12,730 nucleotides of DNA from contig JAEDKN010000030.1 in assembly GCA_016295795.1 (NCBI GenBank), forward strand, positions 1 through 12,730. Reading direction: 5' to 3'. This DNA is from Bacilli bacterium. GTDB lineage: Bacteria; Bacillota_I; Bacilli_A; RF39; UBA660. Shown one piece after another: positions 1 through 7,709 of the stretch (positions are counted from its first letter, which is position 1; each line of letters opens with the position of its first letter). A program made the translations under genes and the position numbers. The notes under the pieces were generated by a model. The model was not told the origin of the DNA. It searched no databases and worked only from the letters and a program-made list of their open reading frames with translations.

Positions 1-167
1 CTTAACAGGTCTAAAACCCTTTAATGTAAACAAAAATGAGAGCTTTCGCTCTCTTTAGGGGGTCGGCTCCCCGCACGAATTATCTCTTATACAAAAATTT
101 AAATTCCCAATAAAATAAGGCTTTGCAAGACTTAATAATTTATCATAGTTTATCAAAGTTTATATAA
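1..167. other. Left chromosomal flank, no gene seen
   Basis: This is the sequence outside the left repeat. No tRNA or open frame of useful length was found. Its only clear structure is the minus-strand terminator at 32-53, preceded on that strand by a short G/C-rich patch (58-74) that can fold GGGG against CCCC. This could be the tail of a chromosomal transcript interrupted by the integration. Confidence 0.6.
32..53 (-). terminator. Intrinsic terminator in left flank
   Basis: Perfect 6-bp stem GAGAGC/GCTCTC (38-43 with 48-53). Read on the minus strand it has a GAAA tetraloop and is followed by ATTTTTG. It would end a minus-strand transcript arriving from the right, which in the uninterrupted chromosome would have crossed the integration site. 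Confidence 0.75.
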
Positions 168-193
168 TAGGAAATGTAAAAGTAAATGTAAAA
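168..193 (+). repeat. attL, left copy of 26-bp direct repeat
   Basis: Identical over 26 bp to 12573-12598; it begins TAGGAAATGTAAAAG. The flanking bases differ on both sides (A versus G before it, A versus G after it). It contains two AAATGTAAAA units 12 bp apart (172-181 and 184-193). The lack of the inverted partner TTACATTTCC on its outer side suggests that side is the bacterial arm. Confidence 0.88.
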
Positions 194-196
194 ATG

Positions 197-224
197 AAAA
201 AAAGATATGATTTTATCCATATCT
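197..224 (-). terminator. Terminator of the DUF3644 operon
   Basis: Stem AGATATG/CATATCT (203-209 with 218-224), 8-nt loop, followed on the minus strand by a run of seven T (197-203). It lies 6 bp past the stop codon of the DUF3644 gene and just inside attL, so it insulates the element from the chromosome. Confidence 0.85.
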
Positions 225-230
225 AGTTTT

Positions 231-1313
231 TTATTCATATTCTGAGATATCTATTTTTTTCCTATTTCTATATAATTCATTTACTTTAGGAATAGATATT
301 TTATTATTATTAAATAAACTAATTACAAATTCTACCCATTCATTCGTATATTGATAATCATCATGGGTTTGATCATAATAGCAGTATTTTGTATTAGTAT
401 CAAAAGGATCTTTATCAGATTCTATTTTCTTCGATGGTTTTATGGAAAAAATATATACCAATGCTGTGTTAATATTTTGATTATAACTAGTGACACTTTT
501 TTTAATTAATTTTGTAGCTTGACCAGGCATTAATCTATCACAATTTATTACATTTCTAAAAATTGTTTTATTTTTAATAATTGTTGTCAATTTATTTACT
601 TCTTCTTTTTCTTTTTCATCCAATTTTTCCCAATTTACAAATTGAATGGCCAAATCGTTTTTAGAAGCGTTAGATACGACTGGTATCTGAACGAGTTTTA
701 TACTATACTCTTGTGTATTATATATTTCATCACTAATATTACTTCTATACTTATCTATATATTCATTTATTTTCACCATTTCTTTAGATAAAAGATTCTT
801 ACTAGAGATATATGCATTGTCTTTTCTCAATTCAGAAAATTGTAATGAGAAAGGTAATGAAGTATTAATTGCATAATTATATCCAAATTGTTTTATAATA
901 AAATTCTCATAATTATATAATAATGCCTGGCATTCACCAAAAGTTTTTATTTCCAAATCAGTACAATCTAAATATGTGTGCTCTATTTTATTTCTGAGGC
1001 CAATAAAAAATTTTAAATTTTCTGCAACACCGATTGGAAGATTCTTATATTTGTCAATGCACGTTTTTAACTCCCAAGCTTTTTTTTCATCATCAATTCT
1101 TAAATACTTCCCCTTCTTGTCTTTATAAAAATACTTTTCTCCCATTGTTCTATGAAAATATGCATGTAGCGCCTTAGTCCAAGCAATATTCATATGAATT
1201 ATATAACTTTTTAATCTACCTTCTAATTTTGGTTTATTGTAAATTTCAACTGCAAGTAATGCATTATTTAGGGAATCTTCTAATAAATCTTTTGCTTTTC
1301 CTTTTATAATCAT
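231..1313 (-). CDS. DUF3644 protein with HEPN-type RNase motif
   Basis: A 360-residue cytosolic protein. Its first half matches my recollection of DUF3644: near the N-terminus an amphipathic helix DLLEDSLNNALLAVEIYNKP is followed by a helical AWTKALHAYF segment. At residues 107-112 it has RNKIEH, an R-polar-xxx-H signature of HEPN ribonucleases (R107, H112 predicted catalytic). The rest, about residues 150-360, is unassigned and may regulate the HEPN part. I chose the ATG at 1313 over an upstream in-frame ATG at 1337, because AAGGAG sits 6 nt before it and the longer start would overlap the preceding gene. It is 11 nt behind the membrane protein gene, so the two are co-transcribed. By HEPN family behaviour it is probably a toxic RNase that stops growth on infection; substrate and trigger are unknown. 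The DUF3644 assignment is from memory of the family, but the motif is directly visible. Confidence 0.85.
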   Translation of the reverse strand: MIIKGKAKDLLEDSLNNALLAVEIYNKPKLEGRLKSYIIHMNIAWTKALHAYFHRTMGEKYFYKDKKGKYLRIDDEKKAWELKTCIDKYKNLPIGVAENLKFFIGLRNKIEHTYLDCTDLEIKTFGECQALLYNYENFIIKQFGYNYAINTSLPFSLQFSELRKDNAYISSKNLLSKEMVKINEYIDKYRSNISDEIYNTQEYSIKLVQIPVVSNASKNDLAIQFVNWEKLDEKEKEEVNKLTTIIKNKTIFRNVINCDRLMPGQATKLIKKSVTSYNQNINTALVYIFSIKPSKKIESDKDPFDTNTKYCYYDQTHDDYQYTNEWVEFVISLFNNNKISIPKVNELYRNRKKIDISEYE

Positions 1314-1324
1314 AATTTCTCCTT

Positions 1325-2026
1325 CTACCACATCCATGGATTTTTAAAGCATTCTAATGCAGTGTCTGGTAATGTATAACTTCTATAATCCTTATTTGAT
1401 ATAGCAGATGGTTCATATAAATTTCTTTGTTGGATAAAAAATGGTTGCTCATATAAATTACCATAAGAATCTCTAAATAGTAAGGCTAACTCGCAACTAA
1501 AGGTGTTAGATATTATACTATCTTCTAAATATGCTATATCAATTAAGATAATATCATTTTTTAAGATCTTTCTATCATAGCAATAGCTATAATTAACAAA
1601 TTTACTATCTACTATATACTTTATAGATTCAATATCACAAAGCATTGTATTCTTTTGAGCAGTAGCACATACATCTAACTGATTTATATCAGCATTACCT
1701 ATATTTTTAATATAAAATCTTAAATGTTTATATTTATCCTTCTTTAATACATCTTTACTGTAATGAAACTCCACATCTTTTTTATCATTAATTGATGTTT
1801 TAAAATCAGTCATAAATAAACAAATATCTGGTTTATCTTTAGAATCCCATGTTTTATTTTCAATATGTAATTCTGCTTTGTTTAAAAACTGTTGCTTTCT
1901 TTCCTTTTTATTTTCCCACTTTTCATTATATTTCCTATCATTCTTTCTAAATATTATTTGTGTTATTATGTTAATGACTAAAACAATTATTGCATTGTCA
2001 TTAATAAAATTCAAGATTGCTTTCAT
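1325..2026 (-). CDS. Membrane-anchored beta-rich protein, partner of DUF3644
   Basis: A 233-residue protein I do not recognise by family. Residues 11-26 form one strongly hydrophobic segment followed at once by a lysine/arginine-rich stretch (28-48), which predicts an N-terminal anchor with the rest in the cytoplasm. The remainder is rich in beta-strand-like segments; residues 102-119 (FYIKNIGNADINQLDV and neighbours) resemble one edge of an immunoglobulin-like sandwich. The ATG at 2026 is chosen because GGAGG lies 7 nt upstream; the longer frame to 2059 starts inside a hairpin. It is the first gene of a two-gene unit with DUF3644 and has its own promoter at 2084-2112. A plausible role is sensing at the membrane or holding the RNase inactive there; this is inferred from gene order only. 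Confidence 0.75.
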   Translation of the reverse strand: MKAILNFINDNAIIVLVINIITQIIFRKNDRKYNEKWENKKERKQQFLNKAELHIENKTWDSKDKPDICLFMTDFKTSINDKKDVEFHYSKDVLKKDKYKHLRFYIKNIGNADINQLDVCATAQKNTMLCDIESIKYIVDSKFVNYSYCYDRKILKNDIILIDIAYLEDSIISNTFSCELALLFRDSYGNLYEQPFFIQQRNLYEPSAISNKDYRSYTLPDTALECFKNPWMW

Positions 2027-2050
2027 TTTAATCCTCCATTCAAAATAAAA

Positions 2051-2072
2051 AGATATCATAATAATGATATCT
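2051..2072 (-). terminator. Hairpin with T-tract, terminator or attenuator
   Basis: Perfect 9-bp stem AGATATCAT/ATGATATCT with a 4-nt loop, followed on the minus strand by TTTTTATTTT. It lies 42 bp past the HNH gene stop, so it can terminate the restriction-modification operon. It also falls only about 5 nt downstream of the predicted start site of the promoter at 2084-2112, so it would be the first thing transcribed in the DUF3644 operon leader. Confidence 0.75.
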
Positions 2073-2083
2073 CAACTATCTTA

Positions 2084-2112
2084 ATTATACTACTTTTTAA
2101 TTAATTTGTAAA
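2084..2112 (-). promoter_or_regulatory. Sigma-A promoter of DUF3644 operon
   Basis: On the minus strand TTTACA (2107-2112) and TATAAT (2084-2089) are separated by exactly 17 bp, close to consensus. Predicted start is near 2077, giving a leader of about 50 nt before the ATG at 2026. The promoter begins inside the last codons of the HNH gene and gives the DUF3644 pair transcription independent of the restriction-modification operon. Confidence 0.8.
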
Positions 2113-2113
2113 A

Positions 2114-3373
2114 CTATTCAGCACTATCTTCCTCTAAATTAGATAGCATTTTCCTTTTAATTTCTTTTTCTTCAAACACTTCTCTATGTCTTTTTAAATA
2201 TTCTTTCCTTTTATTATTAAGAATAGCTTTAAATACTCTCTCGGTAAGTTTTAGTTCTTGTATAAGCTTATATTCATTTTTTAACAAATATGAAAATATT
2301 ATTTCACCATCATCTGATATAGTAATTAAGTGTTTATCAAATAATGCATCTGCATTAGCAATCATTAAAATACCATTATTAATGTCAAATGCTTCTTCTA
2401 CAGAGCACTCATTAAATGCTTTTATATGAGATGCCCTAAACAATGTTCCAACACTAGAGAAATTAGCAGTAATATAAGTTAATGGGCAAAAGATTTCATC
2501 ATCAGTTGTAGTGTAGCTCATCATTTCATCAGCTAATAAGTTTCTCCACTTATTTTGATTCCTACGTGTTTTTTCTGCCTCACCATAACTTAATTCATCT
2601 TTCTTTAACAAGTTAAATAGTTCTTGTTTATTGCTATTACTCAAGAATTTTTCCCACGTTGCATTACTTTCACCAATTAAGGTAAAAAATCTTGGGTTTT
2701 TCTCTAGCATAATGTATATTTCCTTTTTATCTTGCTTTCTTCTCAAAAGTATATTTAAGATATCACTTTTAAAAATAGATCTTCTAAGATTTTTAAATAT
2801 CTCGTCATCAGATGTTCCCAATCCATGAATTGCATGGGTCAATTGAATTGGTGTAAATTCACCGGTTAATTCTATCCTATATTCATCATAATTCCATGCA
2901 GTTGGGTGTTTATCTAATTTATCAAAAACTTTCTTAGTATAATCAATATTAAAATATTTTAGAGTATCATTAACAAGATATACATCAGCATAATTATTAA
3001 CAATAGGATGTTCATGTTGTGTTGTTTGAGCTCCTTCTCTTCTTTGCAATTGTGGCATTCCAATGAATTCATAAAAATCACTAGGTACAAATATATTAGA
3101 CTGTTTTGCATTTTCAAACTCTTTCTTTCTTACTTGCTCAATTTCTTTCATTTCAGAAACAGATAAATAATACAAGAAGTTTTTGTCAATTGATTCATTT
3201 GGTCCGTTTCTCTTTCCAGAATTTAGTAAGTCAGAATGAGTTATGCTCTTTACAATTAACATATATTCCCAATCTGGCTCACTCTTCATTAAATTAGCAA
3301 TTGAATCAGATTTACTTGCTAAATATTCATATATTTTATCTATTTCTTCTATTACAGGATTTCTTGAAGCCAT
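2114..3373 (-). CDS. HNH-family type II restriction endonuclease
   Basis: A 419-residue putative restriction nuclease. The C-terminal part carries an HNH_2-like domain from about residue 296: CPLT, then ASHIKAF (A314, S315, H316) for the first catalytic histidine, INNGILM for the central asparagines (332-333), and NADALFDKHLI (D346, H348), followed by a DDGEI strand. The first 280 residues have no motif I recognise and probably hold sequence recognition. The ATG at 3373 is preferred over an in-frame TTG at 3388: GGAGAG precedes it by about 9 nt and it starts 1 nt after the methyltransferase stop, a coupled arrangement. It is the last gene of a methyltransferase-methyltransferase-endonuclease operon, so it should cleave the sequence protected by the two upstream enzymes. 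Its target cannot be read from sequence. Confidence 0.88.
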   Translation of the reverse strand: MASRNPVIEEIDKIYEYLASKSDSIANLMKSEPDWEYMLIVKSITHSDLLNSGKRNGPNESIDKNFLYYLSVSEMKEIEQVRKKEFENAKQSNIFVPSDFYEFIGMPQLQRREGAQTTQHEHPIVNNYADVYLVNDTLKYFNIDYTKKVFDKLDKHPTAWNYDEYRIELTGEFTPIQLTHAIHGLGTSDDEIFKNLRRSIFKSDILNILLRRKQDKKEIYIMLEKNPRFFTLIGESNATWEKFLSNSNKQELFNLLKKDELSYGEAEKTRRNQNKWRNLLADEMMSYTTTDDEIFCPLTYITANFSSVGTLFRASHIKAFNECSVEEAFDINNGILMIANADALFDKHLITISDDGEIIFSYLLKNEYKLIQELKLTERVFKAILNNKRKEYLKRHREVFEEKEIKRKMLSNLEEDSAE

Positions 3374-3374
3374 A

Positions 3375-4361
3375 TTACCACTCTCCAATCTTATTTTTTT
3401 CTATGTAATCAAATAATTCTTTTGCAACTGCATATATTACATTTATTGTAACAGCATTCCCAAATTGTTTATATGCTTGTGTATCTGATACTACTTGCTT
3501 CCAATCACTTGGAAATCCTTGAAGTTTCCTACATTCGTTAGGTGTTAACTTCCTAATATTTGTTTTGTTTTTATCACAATATTTTTCATGATTTTTAATA
3601 TCTGTATAGTAGTTGTCTTGACTAGCCCTATGCATTTTATGCATAGTTGCTGTTAATGTTTTGCATATGTCTTGATCTATAGTAGGCTTTACAATATAAC
3701 CTTTTGTTCCTTTCCCTAAAATAGTCCCAATCATATTTGTACTAATAAAATATTTTTCCTCTACATCATCATCTAAAAAATCTTTAGCAGTGCATGTCAA
3801 TGTTTGTTTTTCTGGATATGTAAATGGTTCCTCATTAAAATATTTTTTATTAAATGCTACAATTATAGCCCTATTTCTTCTTTGAGGAATACCATAATCT
3901 TGTGAATTAAGCACTTGATAATAAACTTTATAGCCAAGTTCTTCAAGATCTCTTTTCATTCTAGTAAATGTTTTGCCACCATCATGATTAAGTAGATTTT
4001 TTACATTTTCCAAAACTGCAACTTTTGTGTCATGCTTTTTTAATATTTCTTTAATAGTAAAAAATAATGTCCCTCTTTCATCATCAAAACCCTTTAATTT
4101 ACCAAGTGTTGAAAAAGGCTGACACGGAAATCCACCGACTAAAATATCGTGCTCTGGTATATCATCAAGATGATCATTAATATCCCCAAGAACAATATTA
4201 TCACTAACATTTGCTTTAAATGTTTCTACGCAATATTTATCAAAATCATTTGCCCATATTAAATCAAATCCAGCATTTGAAAAAGCAATATCAAATCCGC
4301 CGATTCCTGCAAATAAACTTACTGTTTTATATTTATATTTATCATGTTTAATTCTTTCCAT
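3375..4361 (-). CDS. DNA cytosine-5 methyltransferase (second)
   Basis: A 328-residue C5 methyltransferase with the motifs in canonical order. Motif I is SLFAGIGG (residues 15-22), which binds S-adenosylmethionine. Motif IV is GGFPCQPFS with catalytic C80. Motif VI is LENV (117-120), motif VIII is PQRRNR (159-164), a compact target-recognition region spans about 170-265, and motifs IX-X appear as LTPNECRKLQGFP and QFGNAVTINV. The ATG at 4361 has GGAGG 5 nt upstream; that site lies within the end of the preceding gene, and the two frames overlap by 14 nt, implying translational coupling. It shares an HRASxxNYxT segment at the end of its recognition region with the first methyltransferase. It protects host DNA from the HNH enzyme, probably by modifying one strand or half of the recognition site. 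Confidence 0.96.
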   Translation of the reverse strand: MERIKHDKYKYKTVSLFAGIGGFDIAFSNAGFDLIWANDFDKYCVETFKANVSDNIVLGDINDHLDDIPEHDILVGGFPCQPFSTLGKLKGFDDERGTLFFTIKEILKKHDTKVAVLENVKNLLNHDGGKTFTRMKRDLEELGYKVYYQVLNSQDYGIPQRRNRAIIVAFNKKYFNEEPFTYPEKQTLTCTAKDFLDDDVEEKYFISTNMIGTILGKGTKGYIVKPTIDQDICKTLTATMHKMHRASQDNYYTDIKNHEKYCDKNKTNIRKLTPNECRKLQGFPSDWKQVVSDTQAYKQFGNAVTINVIYAVAKELFDYIEKNKIGEW

Positions 4362-5469
4362 TTATTCCTCCAATACATTCAATATTTTTAAGTATTGCTA
4401 TCAATACATCGACAACTATTGAATTGCCACTTTGTTTTAAAGCTTGAGACTTAGAAACAACAATTTTGAAACTGTCTGGAAATCCCATTAGTCTATATGT
4501 TTCTCTAACAGTTAACGCCCTTATTCTTCCATTTGTTGTTACATAATTATTAACACTTGCTCTATGAGTGTTCCCTTGTGTTGATAATAATGCTCTTGCA
4601 ACTGGCAAATCAATTTCAGCATCATGATGCATAAAATTTTTAGTTCCTGGACATAACACATATTTTCTTAATTTTTCTGACAAATAATATTTTTCCTCTG
4701 GTTCTTCACCGACATTTTCCGTTATTACTAATTTTCCATTTTTATTTACTAAGTTGCCTTCTTTTGTATTTTCAACTAGGAAGTCTTGCATTGTATATTT
4801 CAGCTTTTGTGGTTTTGGAAATTCAAATTTATCAAATTCCTTTTTGTTTTTGAATCCAACAACATATAGTCTTCTTCTTCCTTGAGGAATGCCATAATCT
4901 TTTGCATTTAATATTTCCCATTTGTAATAATAACCCAACTCATCAAAAATATTTTGCATTACTTTCCAAGTATTTCCCTTGTCATGAGTTAGAACACCAT
5001 ATACATTTTCATAAATAAATACTCTAGGTTGTATTTCTTTTACTAACCTTGCATATTCATAAAATAATGTTCCTCTTGCGTCTTCAAATCCCCCTCGCGC
5101 ACCAGCAATAGAAAAGCTCTGACAAGGCGATCCCCCAACGAATAAATCTACTTGATTTTTAAAATCAGTTCCATCCAATAATTTAACATCATAAAAGAAG
5201 TTATCATCTTTAACTGAATAATTTGCAAGATATGCATCTTTAACAAAATTATGTTTTCTCGAATTAGTCATATATAGATTATCAACATATTCTCTTTTTT
5301 CTTGAATAGTTTTCATTTTTCTAATTTTTTTTAGTTCTTTGTCATAATCTACATCTATTTCAATATCTCCATTATCACATGCAAATTCTAATTCATAATC
5401 TATTTTTAAACGCTCTAAAGCTTGCTCAATGGCACCAATGCCACTAAAAGCTGTCGCTAATTTAATCAT
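4348..5469 (-). CDS. DNA cytosine-5 methyltransferase (first)
   Basis: A 373-residue C5 methyltransferase, first gene of the restriction-modification operon. Visible motifs are I, ATAFSGIGAIEQAL (residues 5-18); IV, GGSPCQSFS with catalytic C116; VI, YENV (153-156); VIII, PQGRRR (195-200); and IX-X, LTVRETYRLMGFP and QSGNSIVVDV. It has an unusual lysine-rich insertion of about 65 residues (36-100) between the cofactor-binding and catalytic motifs, longer than in the second enzyme. The ATG at 5469 is chosen over a TTG at 5484 because GGAGGGG sits 6 nt before it. Two distinct C5 methyltransferases with one endonuclease usually mean an asymmetric target with a different cytosine to protect on each strand; that is inference. 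The gene is driven from the repeat-flanked promoter at 5505-5532. Confidence 0.95.
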   Translation of the reverse strand: MIKLATAFSGIGAIEQALERLKIDYELEFACDNGDIEIDVDYDKELKKIRKMKTIQEKREYVDNLYMTNSRKHNFVKDAYLANYSVKDDNFFYDVKLLDGTDFKNQVDLFVGGSPCQSFSIAGARGGFEDARGTLFYEYARLVKEIQPRVFIYENVYGVLTHDKGNTWKVMQNIFDELGYYYKWEILNAKDYGIPQGRRRLYVVGFKNKKEFDKFEFPKPQKLKYTMQDFLVENTKEGNLVNKNGKLVITENVGEEPEEKYYLSEKLRKYVLCPGTKNFMHHDAEIDLPVARALLSTQGNTHRASVNNYVTTNGRIRALTVRETYRLMGFPDSFKIVVSKSQALKQSGNSIVVDVLIAILKNIECIGGINGKN

Positions 5470-5485
5470 TATTATCCCCTCCAAG

Positions 5486-5532
5486 TTGACCTGCGTCTAT
5501 AATAATTATAGCACAAATTTGACCTGAGTCTA
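5486..5532 (-). promoter_or_regulatory. Restriction-modification promoter with tandem operator repeats
   Basis: Minus-strand promoter with extended -10 TGC-TATAAT (5505-5513) and a -35-like TAGACT (5527-5532), 16 bp apart. It is bracketed by two direct repeats on the minus strand, TAGACTCAGGTCAA (5519-5532) and TAGACGCAGGTCAA (5486-5499), identical at 13 of 14 positions, with starts 33 bp apart, about three helical turns. One copy covers the -35 and the other begins at the predicted start site, so a protein bound to both would block RNA polymerase. Each repeat is a weak dyad (GAC-N4-GTC), loosely like controller-protein boxes, but no controller gene is seen. Confidence 0.78.
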
Positions 5533-5544
5533 CAAAAAAAAAGC

Positions 5545-5573
5545 AAAAAAAAAGAAAATTTGCAATTTTCTTT
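5545..5573 (-). terminator. Terminator of the GmrSD gene
   Basis: A 10-bp stem AAAGAAAATT/AATTTTCTTT (5551-5560 with 5564-5573), 3-nt loop, running into nine T on the minus strand. It starts at the stop codon of the DUF262 gene and separates it from the restriction-modification promoter. The stem is A/T-rich, so strength is uncertain. Confidence 0.7.
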
Positions 5574-7381
5574 TAATATAATAATGCATTAATAATTTCT
5601 TCTCGTAATTTTTTGTTTCTTTCTTCAATTAACTTTTCATTCCAAGAGCTAATTTTTTTATCTTTATCTTTTGTGTAATATCTGTCAACTATATCGTTTT
5701 TGGTAATTTTTAGTGACGCATATTCCTTAATTTTAACAATTTTAGTTGCAAAATTTTTATTAGAAATTGAAGAATTCAATTTGCCTTTTAAAAGTGTCAT
5801 ATTTCCGAGCATACTAACATGATTCTCTCGATATTCAATTGATTGTGGAACATCTAATTGAGTCCCATTGATATCCTTTAATCCATTTCCTATATCGTTA
5901 AACCAATTCTCTTTCCATTTTTTCGGCATAATATGTTCTAAAGAATAAACATACTTCAAAGATGATTCATCATCTGAATCTGTTCGCCTAAATAATTCTA
6001 CCCAAAATAAGAAATAAGTCGCAAAATTATTAGATATATGATTTAATAAGGTAAATTTTATATCATTAGAAACTTCTTCTACTTCTTCTTCTAATTTACC
6101 ATCATCATTAATCATTGTCATACACATTTTATTATAGTTTTTTATTTTTGATGTATCTTCATTTAGGTAGTTAATTAGCAAATATTTTTCAAGCAAATGT
6201 AATTTTTCATTAATTAAATCAGTATCATTTTCGTGATCATAAAGTACTTTTAAAATAAATGGATGAAATGTTGTAACATCATTTACTTTTAATAAATGTA
6301 GTAATCTTTGCAATACATTATCCTTACTATAACTGTATAGTGATTCTTTACTATCATTTTCAAAATTGTTTTTAAATATAACTGCTGTCTTTTTCAAATC
6401 AGCTAAAAAATCATTAACATTTTCTATTGTCTTTATTTCATTTGCTAAATATTGCTTATATACTTTTGTTAAATCAGAAATATTATTGTCATATTGTGAA
6501 AAGAATCCTTTGATAACCCCAAAGCAATACAAGAATAAATCTAATTTTGTTCTTTTTATACGACCAGTTATAACTTCACTATTCCAATATGATTCGGTAT
6601 CATCATCTTTAATAAACACTTGTTCCCAATTATCTTCATATAATTTATTCATTGCTGCAAAACTAGTCACAGAGTCGCTTGGATATTTTTCATCATATAA
6701 TTCATCGACTTTCTTGAAAATAAAATTTTTAATGGTATCAGAAGCTGTTAAAGAAACTCCAGAATTATTTAAAGTATCAAATATAGATTGCTCATCCATT
6801 TCTTTGTCTAATGTAATAATAACCCATATTAGGTAGTTACCATTAAGAAAGTCATCAAGAACTTTTTCCTTCTTTGCATCTGAAATATTTGATAATCTAT
6901 TAATGAAATGATTATAGCATCCTAGAATACCCTTTTCTTTTCCAACAAAATCTTCTTTATTTTTTTCAAAACAAATTACTTTTTCATAATCACTTTTATC
7001 AAATTTTGAATGTTCTAATTTGGGCGTATACTCACTATGAAAAGTTGCTTTACTAAATAAAGCATTTAACATTTCTGCTCTCGCATTTTCCTTGGTTTCA
7101 CTATTAATGCTATCATAAATAGCCATTATTAGTATACTTATAGTTGTTAACCTTTGCTGCCCATCAATTACATCAAGTACTCCACTACCTGCTCCAATGA
7201 CATTTCTTTGAACTAGAATTGAACCTAAAAAACTTGGCTCATCTTTAACAAAAAAATTATCAAATAATTCATCCCAATTTTCTTCTTTCCAAACATACTT
7301 TCTTTGAAAGAAAGGTATTTTTAATTTTTTTTCCGAATTAAATATTGTAAATCTTTCTTCTTTGGCAGTAAATCCAGCCAT
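5573..7381 (-). CDS. GmrSD-type restriction enzyme (DUF262-DUF1524)
   Basis: A 602-residue single-chain enzyme combining both halves of the GmrSD type IV family. The N-terminal DUF262 (GmrS-like) domain shows IPFFQRKYVW (22-31) and the nucleotide-site signature DGQQRLTT (73-80), a ParB/Srx-like NTPase fold. The C-terminal DUF1524 (GmrD-like) nuclease shows LEHIMPKKW (H483, P486) and HVSMLGNMTLL with N527 and further asparagines (536, 541), the His-Me/HNH-like catalytic set. The middle is helical and divergent. Characterised relatives hydrolyse NTP and cut phage DNA carrying modified, often glucosylated, cytosine. The ATG at 7381 has AGAGGTG upstream and is preferred to a TTG at 7411. It is a single-gene unit with its own promoter and terminator. 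No key motif is missing. Confidence 0.93.
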   Translation of the reverse strand: MAGFTAKEERFTIFNSEKKLKIPFFQRKYVWKEENWDELFDNFFVKDEPSFLGSILVQRNVIGAGSGVLDVIDGQQRLTTISILIMAIYDSINSETKENARAEMLNALFSKATFHSEYTPKLEHSKFDKSDYEKVICFEKNKEDFVGKEKGILGCYNHFINRLSNISDAKKEKVLDDFLNGNYLIWVIITLDKEMDEQSIFDTLNNSGVSLTASDTIKNFIFKKVDELYDEKYPSDSVTSFAAMNKLYEDNWEQVFIKDDDTESYWNSEVITGRIKRTKLDLFLYCFGVIKGFFSQYDNNISDLTKVYKQYLANEIKTIENVNDFLADLKKTAVIFKNNFENDSKESLYSYSKDNVLQRLLHLLKVNDVTTFHPFILKVLYDHENDTDLINEKLHLLEKYLLINYLNEDTSKIKNYNKMCMTMINDDGKLEEEVEEVSNDIKFTLLNHISNNFATYFLFWVELFRRTDSDDESSLKYVYSLEHIMPKKWKENWFNDIGNGLKDINGTQLDVPQSIEYRENHVSMLGNMTLLKGKLNSSISNKNFATKIVKIKEYASLKITKNDIVDRYYTKDKDKKISSWNEKLIEERNKKLREEIINALLY

Positions 7382-7415
7382 ATAATCACCTCTGCATATT
7401 TTGTTTATCAAATTA

Positions 7416-7424
7416 ATTATACCA
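7416..7424 (-). promoter_or_regulatory. Extended -10 promoter of the GmrSD gene
   Basis: Minus-strand TGG-TATAAT, an extended -10 element, with predicted start near 7409, about 28 nt before the ATG. No good -35 lies 16-18 bp upstream, consistent with extended -10 promoters. Confidence 0.65.
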
Positions 7425-7709
7425 CAATTTAGCGATTTTTTTATGGATTCTGTCGAATTTTACCAAAAATAATTATTAATGACATATTTCATTTAAAAAA
7501 CTCTAAATCCCTTATAATATAAGGACTTGAAGAAAAAATTGCACCCCCTAAAGGGGTATATCAGAAGCCTCTTGTAAATATCCTTTTATATGATAAAATA
7601 TAGTAAAATGGAATAATTATAAGATACTTAACAAAACACTTTGCAATTATATTTGCAAAAATTAGTGTAGACAAGTATATGAATAAATTATATATTTGGT
7701 ATAGTAGTG

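Noticed and set aside
1..167. Integration into a tRNA or tmRNA 3' end
   Set aside because: Neither repeat nor flanks contain a T-loop, a CCA-like end or any foldable tRNA portion.
2631..3297. Two short plus-strand open frames inside the HNH gene
   Set aside because: Antisense, no ribosome binding sites, no conserved features.
5486..5532. Assigning the restriction target as GACGC or GANTC from the operator repeats
   Set aside because: The repeats contain GACGC and GACTC, but nothing ties the enzymes to either sequence; specificity cannot be read from these proteins by eye.
6366..6836. 156-residue plus-strand open frame inside the GmrSD gene
   Set aside because: Antisense to a well-supported gene with all its motifs; no ribosome binding site and no recognisable domain.
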